A DNA stretch of 64,000 nucleotides from Planctomycetota bacterium (GTDB lineage: Bacteria > Planctomycetota > UBA11346), in NCBI GenBank assembly GCA_016745075.1, contig JADGDD010000003.1:62001-126000 (forward strand), in the 5' to 3' direction. Below are positions 1 through 9,000 of this stretch, one piece after another. The stretch's first letter is position 1. Each line of letters begins with the position of its first letter. Made by a program: the position numbers and the translations under genes. The notes under the pieces were generated by a model, which ran no database searches, was not told where the DNA came from, and saw only the letters and a list, made by a program, of their open reading frames with translations.

Positions 1-1
1 T

Positions 2-3000
2 AATGCCTCATCATTAATTCCTGGACACGCAGTGATTGTAGATGATTTGAATAATAATGGATTTGAAGATGTTGTGATAACGGCGATTGCTGGTAATATC
101 TTAACGGTAACTCGCTCAACAACAATAGCTGCAGCTCATGCTGATGATACGTATATATATCAAAGCAATGGGACGTATTTTCCTAACAATGTGAATAGTC
201 CGGTTAAGGCTGCCGAAGTTGCGATACGAGTTGTAGATACGACTTATACAACTTATGACAGTACTTTGCCAATTACAACCAGCCAGCCAACTGCAGAAGC
301 ACCATTTACCTCGTATGAAGTATACGCAGATCGCTATGTAGAAATGCAACTGGATAGCGGAGCTGGTTTATTACCAGGTGATGCAGAAATTGGAGTGGAC
401 TATGATGTAGAGTACAAAATTGGTGGCGGCGGTTATTCAGAAGGGGTAGATGGGTTTGTTAACCAGCCATTTGCTTATCGTTTGCATCATGAGCTCGCAG
501 GTGAAGATCCAGCTCCTCCTAAGCCAATTTTAGTGGGTGGTAGCCGAAATATTGTAGATCCAGAAGGTTTTGATACTTTTTATATTCAAGGTGGTAGTAT
601 TGTTCCAATAGAGCCAAGTAATTATTATAGAAGTAATAGCACGAGACGTATTGATATTAATGGCGACGGAGATACAGATGATAACGTCCTCGACCTAAAC
701 AGTGACGGTGATTTTGATGATCCTGGTGAAAGTGAGGCAACGTGGTTTAGATTTACCGGTACTGATGTTAATGCAGCGATAGTTTGGGAGTCATTTACCG
801 ACTATAATGGCAACGGAGTGTATGATGGTGTTTTGTCAGAGCCATTCACTGATTATAATGGTAACTCTGTTCGTGATACGCTGATAGATGAGCCGTTTAT
901 TGATGGTAATGGTAATCTTACCTATGATCCAGGCGAGGCTTTTACTGATTATAATAGTAATAGTGCTAGAGATACAAATATTAACGAGCCATATACAGAC
1001 TGGAATGGTAGTGGCACATATGATGCAACGTTGGCAGAGCCATACGTAGATGCTAATGGTGATGGTAATTATGACGCAAGTATTGATCCAACAGCATTAA
1101 CTGATGTTAACGTTTTCGTTGGAGAAGGAAATGGAGACTTTTCATTTGATGCAACAGATCGTCCATTAATTATTAATGGATCATATAATGATTGGAATTG
1201 GAATCCTGCACCAATTAGTACTGGTCGTCCAGAGACACCTGCGTTGGATCGGGTTATTTCTACTATTGATGGACAGACTCTCCTTCAGAGAGGTAATGAG
1301 CCGGGGGGTGCGGCGGATACGTTTGATGCAATTGAGATGACGATCGGAACTGTGACCTATTATGGAGTTATCACAGGAGTGACAAGCCAACCAGATGGTA
1401 ATTCTAATGGGTATAGAATTACGGTTGGTTGGGTAACAGCTAGTGAGATGAATCATCCAGAACGACCATCCCCTCCAAATATTAATCCTGCTAGCGGTAA
1501 CTATGGTGATGGAATCACAGATGGGATTTTATCAGATCAATATATAAAAACACATGATTATGATGATATGTGGTTTGCTGGAAGAACCGGTGCACATGCT
1601 AATATTCGGCATCGTAACGGTAGATGGGGAGGCAGTAGGTTCTTTGCTGTTCAACAAGATATTCCTAATTTAACACGACTGAGCATAAATAGATATACAC
1701 TTGTAGCACAACAGAAGGCTACAACGAATACGGATGCGAATGGTAGCCCAGTTTTTGATACTGAATATGTCTGGGATACACCACAGACTATAAACGGTTG
1801 GCAGGTTGATGAACCTCGTGTGTATCCCATTGATGGTGGTGATGTGTGGACTGTATCTGTGGGTGCTTCAGTCGGTACTTATTACGCAGGTGATGTCATA
1901 CGTTTTCAAGGTGACCCTCAATATTACCGCGTTACTGGACCAACTCCATCTCGACGTGGACGGACCCAACCAACAGAACAAGGGAAAGACCGTGGTTATG
2001 AAAACGATGCGTTTAATAGTTTTGTGCCTTCAAAAGGAGCGCCTGGACCATATGTTAATATTTTCCCAAGTTTAAGACGGGAAATACGAAGAGATGAAGA
2101 TAATGATGGTGACGGAACTGTAGAGTCTGCAAGTTGTGTTGGTGTATCTGCAAGTAATGATGATGTTGCAGTACTTTCACGGTTTCGTCCAGATGGTTTG
2201 TATGATTCAGCTAACAACCATAGGGATTCTTTGATTATACCAGGATATCCACCTGCGCCGGTCCCAGATTATCCAAGTGGTTTTACCGCAGATGATTTGA
2301 AATATGGTGATAAGATTGAATTTGCCATTATCCCTGTTGATGACACAACGGTTGAGGCAGCGGAGGATGTGCGACTTACTATTCAAACAAGTAACAATAA
2401 TAACGGATATGATGTTCTAGATCCACAATCAGTAACATCAATTATCAGAGATAATGATGTTGTTGTAGATGTTGAGTTGGTTAGTAATGCATCTGAACCA
2501 AATCAGGCAGGTTACTTTAGAATCTTACTTGATAGAGCATTCCCAGTGGATGTTGATATTAAATATGTTCTCAGCAACAATGGCCCAGGTCCATGGGCAG
2601 CACCAAACGATAGTAAAAGTAATTTTGTCAGCAATATACAAGTGATGGCTCAAGGATCAGGTTATATTAGTACACCAACTGTTGTTATTACAGATGCAAC
2701 GGGTGTAGATGCTGTAGCGGAAGCGAAGATGGTTTACACTAGAAATGCAAACGGAGACATAATAGATGGTTATGTGACCGCTATCATTATAACTGAGCCA
2801 GGGTACGGCTATACGAGCCCAGTCATATCATTTACTGGCGGCGGCGGTGGTGTTGGTGCGAGTGCATTAGGTGTTGTTGGAAATAAACCATGGAATAATA
2901 CCGGTGGAGACGGCAAAGACTTTAGTATTGCAGGATTTGACCCAGTAAGTTTGATCGGAACCATTCGAATTCCAGCTAATGCACTGAGTGTAGATATTGC

Positions 3001-6000
3001 CGTAAGTCCATTGTCAGATGTAAGAATTGAAGGTAACGAAAACTTGCAAATACGCTTGCTTGATTCAGACGATTATGTTTTGAAAGGTGGAGAAGCTGGC
3101 GGACAAAATGCTACTGCAGCTAGTATGAATATTACGGATTCCCGTGGTATTATTTCTATAGCAGCAATTGTTAACGAAGCTGTTGAAAGTCCAAATGCCC
3201 CAACAGACGGTGTGTTTAGAGTAACTGCAAGTGATGATCTTGGTAATCCAATTGTACTGACACAAAATATGACGGTAACTTATCAGGTGAACGGCACTGC
3301 TACTGCAGATGTTGACTACGGTGCTATTTCAGGGCAAGTTGTTATACTCGCAGGAACAAGTAGCACAGATATTATTATCTCTCCATTTGATGATTTGATT
3401 ATTGATCCATCAGAAACTGTTGTGGCTACATTAACAGCAAGCCCAGGGTACACGCTGGATGGTCAGTATAGTCAAGCAACGATCAACATTGTTGATGATG
3501 AGCCACAATTAACAGTCCGAGTTATTCAACATGCATCGGAGCCGAATACGAATGGTATCTTCCGTATAGAGTATCCTGGTGTACCTGATGGAGTTGCTTT
3601 GAATCGGGCTATTGAAGTTACTTATACAGTAGGCGGAACGGCTACTTCTGCTGTTGATTATTCATCATTGAGCGGAACCGCATTTATCCAAAAGGATAAT
3701 CGTTTTGTTGATGTTGTTGTTGCACCGATAGAAGATTTAATCAGTGATGCGGGTGAAACCGTCGATATTACACTTCAAGCCAGTGGATTATTTACATTGG
3801 GTACTACGTCGGCATCTGCGACTATGACCATTGGAGAAACGACGAATATTCAGGGTGAAGTATCTGTTGGGGTTGTTGAAGACATTACTTATGAATCACC
3901 AAGCCCAACCCCGGCACAGTTTGAACTACGACTAGATCGTGATTCTGCTGCAACATATGATGAAGTAACCGTTGTTTATGGATTTGATGGCACAGCACAG
4001 CACTCTATTGATTATGCTGCGCCATTAGCCACGACAACATTTGCTGGCCTAAATAGTAACATAGAAGTGAGCACCATTGCAGCACAAGGTGATACATTAG
4101 TAGTATTGCGGACTCGCATGACAGGTTCTGAAGTGTTATTACCAGCAGGTTTGTCACTGAAAATTGGAGTGCATAGCTATGCGAGTAGTACTGGATCAGT
4201 AACATTAACAAATGCAGGAGCGACGTTTACTTTATCAACACCGTTGCAATCAGCCGTGGCTGTTGGTGATTTGGTAACAGCACGTACTACAGGCACATTT
4301 GCCGCATATACAGATATCACAACTGCCGCTATTGCAGGTACGGGTCCGTATACCATTACTATTCCAGCTACTGATGTACCAGCAAATGTTCGATTGATGG
4401 ATAGTGTTGGTAATATTTACGTGTGTAACAATGCGGCAGGTACAGGAGTGACCAGTTTAACCGCAGACACCATTTCAACAACAATAGCGCCAACTGGTTG
4501 TACATTTACTGCAGGAACGCTTTGGATATTGAGTTCTACAGCAACTTTAGATGTTACACCAATTGATGACCAATTAGTAGAAATAGATGAGTATGTTTTG
4601 ATCACGCTCACGAGTGGACTGAGATATACTATAAATGGTTCCGCAGTTACAGCAACTGTAACCATAAAAGATAATGAACCAACAATACGTGTATTATGGA
4701 AGAAAGACGCGAAAGAGCCATCGACTATTGCTGGTTCTCCTGTTCTGGGACAGGTGGAGGTGAGTTATCCAGGTATTCCAGCAGGAACAGCTTTAGACCG
4801 TGATATTACAGTTCCATACACCTTGAGCGGAACTGCGACAATGAGCTTTGATTATCAAGATTTGACAGGATCAGTGCTTATCCCAGCAGGTACACGGAGT
4901 GCAGTAATAGATGTTACACCATTGTATGATGTAGTAAGTGACCCTAATGAAACCGTGAAATTTGCCATTAGTGGAGGTCTCACCTATAGCGTTAGCTCAA
5001 GTGATGCCTCAGCAACGGTCTCTATTATTGATGGTACTGAAATTCAGGGTGTTGTTCGTTTACATAATAAAGATGTTGGTGTTTCTGACACTATTGCAGT
5101 GATACCTCAGGCTTTCAAGCCAATAGATACTACCTATGAAAGTTCATATAATGATTCAGCAGAGCTCGCTTTAATGAAGGGACAAATGCTTGTCAGTCTT
5201 GAGCGGACACGTGGAGGAGCTTTAAATACTCGAGTAGAAACAGTAACTGTGCCATACCTTGTAGGAGGAACGGCTGTTGCTGGAACTGATTATGTAGCAC
5301 TAGCAGGTACCGTTGTCTTTAATAATCAACTCGCGGTGCCAGAACAGAATGCAAGTGCACAAATAACACTGCAAACTGATGGTGATATAATGCGTCTGCC
5401 TGCAGGAACACTGGTTACTTTAGCAGATGGAACAGTCTACACTTTAACGAATAATGTTGAGATAACTCCAACCGCTACTGCTTATGATATAGATGAAGCG
5501 GCCATTGCAGCAGTTGCAGGTGACACTATTGCTACTGTGAATAAAATTACAGATCAATTAGCTGTTATACCAATGGTTGCATTAGATGATACAGAAGTGG
5601 AAGTTGATGAAACTGTACAATTAACGTTGAGATCGGGTAGCAACTATGCCTTAGATACAAATGGTAATGGAGGAGAATCTTGGATTAGCAAAACAGCGAC
5701 GATTATCGATGATGAACCATTTATATCGATAGCAAAACAACAGGACTCTCAAGAGCCGACTGTATCTACAAGCGCCGGAACGAACGGTCAGTTTAGAGTC
5801 TACTATTCTTATCCAAGAGTGCCTCAGGGTGTATTACCGAAGCCACTTACTCGAGATATCAAAATTCATTATGATGTGTCAGGTACAGCTACCAATGCAG
5901 TCGATTATGTGACGATTCCTGGAACGGTTACCATCCCAGCGAATGCAGTTGAGGCATTTATTGATATTGAAGCGCTATATGATCTTATTATTGATCCTAA

Positions 6001-9000
6001 TGAAACAGTTGTAGTCAGTTTAAAAGCTCCCACAACTGCTCCAGGATCAGGATTCGGACTAGCAGCTCAGGACCTTGCTTGCTGTGATCATGAACATTTG
6101 GCACTTGGTGATGGAATTATTAATACGGAAGTTGAGTTTGGTGGAGCAGTATTTACGACAGAGTCATTACCAGAATCATCATTTAAAGCTGAGTTACAGG
6201 CATTAGATGCAGCTGCATTGGAAAAAGCAGAAGCATCTATTCAGAAGCAACGTATTCCACTAGCTGATTTGAGCACAATTCATGTGAGCGAAGCAGGGGA
6301 TCTTTATTATGCATGTCAGAAATATGACGGTCCAGAAATACCGAAGGCAATGCCTATTGCTAATGAGCCTAAATTTGCTGAGCCACCAAAACTACATAGT
6401 AATCCTGGTTCTACTAATGTACTCTATCTCGACATTGATGGGCATTTGGTCACAAATACTCAGTGGAATACGAGTCGTGGAGAGGCTTCTTATGACTGTC
6501 GACCATATGATAGGGATGGAGATTTTTCAACTTTCAGTCAAACAGAAGTTGATGAAATTGTGGTCATATGGCAGTGGGTCTCAGAAGCATATATCGGATT
6601 TGATATCGATGTAACGACAGAGGCACCAACAACCTGGACTCCTACTACAGCACGTGCTCTCATTACTTCCATTACGGATACAAACGGTGTAACCTTGCCT
6701 TCAGCTCTACAAGCAGGTGGCATCGCGTATCTTGATGCTTTTGGAAGCTTTAGCTATGACGCTAATGAAAATACACGCCTAGGTCCTGCTTTCATCTATG
6801 TTGAACAAACAGGAGATAAGAGTGGTGCCGCAATGACAGTGGTTCATGAAATCGGTCATAACATGGGGCTTAATCATGACGGTGATAGTGGTGAATATTA
6901 TTCAAATCACGGTCCAGACCCAATGACATGGGGCCCATGCATGGGAGGGCCATATGGAACAAATGTTGTACAGTGGAGTAAGGGAGACTATGCAAATGCG
7001 AGCAATACAGCAGAAGATGACCTTGCTATGATAGCTGCAAAAACAGGTGGATATCGACCTGATGACCATGGAAATGATGCAGGTTCTGCTTCCTCACCAG
7101 CGATAGATGGTGTTCAGTTAACGGCTACAGGAATTATTGAAACGACGGATGACCATGACGTGTTTGTTTTAGACTCAGGTGCAGGAGATATTTCACTGAC
7201 AGCAACACCTACTCGAATGAGTAGTGGTCCATGGGGTGGAATGCTTGATGTACTATTAGAATTGCGTGATAGTAACGATTCTGTAGTAGTGAGTGTAGAT
7301 CCTACTGATGAAACCGTTGCTATACTCAGTGCTACTGTTGCCGCAGGCAGGTATTACTTGCATGTTATTCCTGCTGCGAATGGGGATCCAATGGCTGCCC
7401 AACCAACAGGTTGGACTACTTATGGTAGTCTTGGGCAGTATTCCATATCAGGTACAGTTCCTCAAGGAAGTGCGCCACCACCACCGAGTAGTGATAGTGG
7501 TTATGGTATAGATCCGTCTGCCTTTACAGCTACGGTTGTTATTGAGGATGGTTCAACCTCTCAGGGTGTTGTGTCTATTACTGTAACAGATTCAACAGCA
7601 GCGGAATTGACTTTTGTTCCTGCTACACAATCAGACTCAACCGGGTCCATTGCATTAAGTCTTGACCGTAGTGCTGATGACACCCGTATCGATTTAGTTA
7701 CTGTACCGCTGTCCATTGCAGGAACAGCTACAATGACAGAAGATTATATTACGATACCTAGCCAAGTTACTTTCTCTAATGAGATTATTATTCCTGTGCA
7801 TACAGCATCAGAAATTACTGCTGCTCCAAATCAGCTGAAAATGGCTAGTGTCCGTGGAACAATGCTTATTCCTGATGGAGCGACTTTAGATGTATCGAGT
7901 TTTGTAGGGGCTAGCTCTGCAGTGACGCTAACAATTGCTGGTCCGGTAACGTTGACGGAAACACCACAACTCGTAACTATTGCAGCGGGTATTGTCCCAT
8001 CAGAAATAGCGGCAGAAAACAGAACGATACCGTCACGTATTACTAACCAAGAAATCATTCTGACAGTTACACCAGTTGATGATATGATTGTAGAGGGTGA
8101 TGAAACGGTTGTATTACAGGTACAATCAGGAGTAAACTATAGTGTAATCGCAACGTCCATAAGTCAGAGGACTGTAACGATTCAAGATGATGAGCCAATC
8201 ATCTCTATTGTAGCCGTAGACCGAGAAGCCAAAGAACCAACGTCGGCAACGGCACCGGTAACGGATTTAGGTCAGTTTGTCATCAGTTATACTCCAAGGA
8301 TACAAGCACTGAACCGTGATATAACTATTCTCTATAGTGTTAGTGGTTCGGCAACAAAAGCGATTGATTATACTGAATTGACGGGTGTGGCTCAGATTCC
8401 AGCTGGTAAAACAAGCGTTGACTTATTTATCACTCCGGTATTTGATTCATTGGATGATATAAATGAAACAGTTGTGGTAACACTTCTGGATAGCATCATA
8501 CAAGACAGCGCTAATAATCCTCAGTTAAGTAATGCTCTTGTTGTTATTGATAACAACACAGACAAACCTCCTGTTACAACAAACAATGATGAGCTTATGA
8601 GGCCTGGAGACCATATGGGAACATCTGTTGCAGTGCATAATGATTGGGCTGTAGTGGGTGCACCTGATGATGATTCAGATACCGCAGACTTAGATGCTGA
8701 TGATTGTGGTGGAGTATATATTTATCGCCGTAGTGCCACTGATAATAGGGCATGGGAGTTCTATACGAAACTAACAGCAGGTAGCGAGCGACATGCGGGA
8801 GACCAATTTGGTGCTGCTGTGGCAATAGCGGATAACATTAGTGGAACAGATACGACTAGTTATGTCCCAACAATATTAGTTGGTGCACCAGGTTATGATC
8901 AAAATGGATTAGATACTGGGCTCGTATTTGTTTATGCTTATGATTTGAATGCGGATGATCCATCAACGGTTGCTGATGAGACAAATGACGCTGATTCTAG

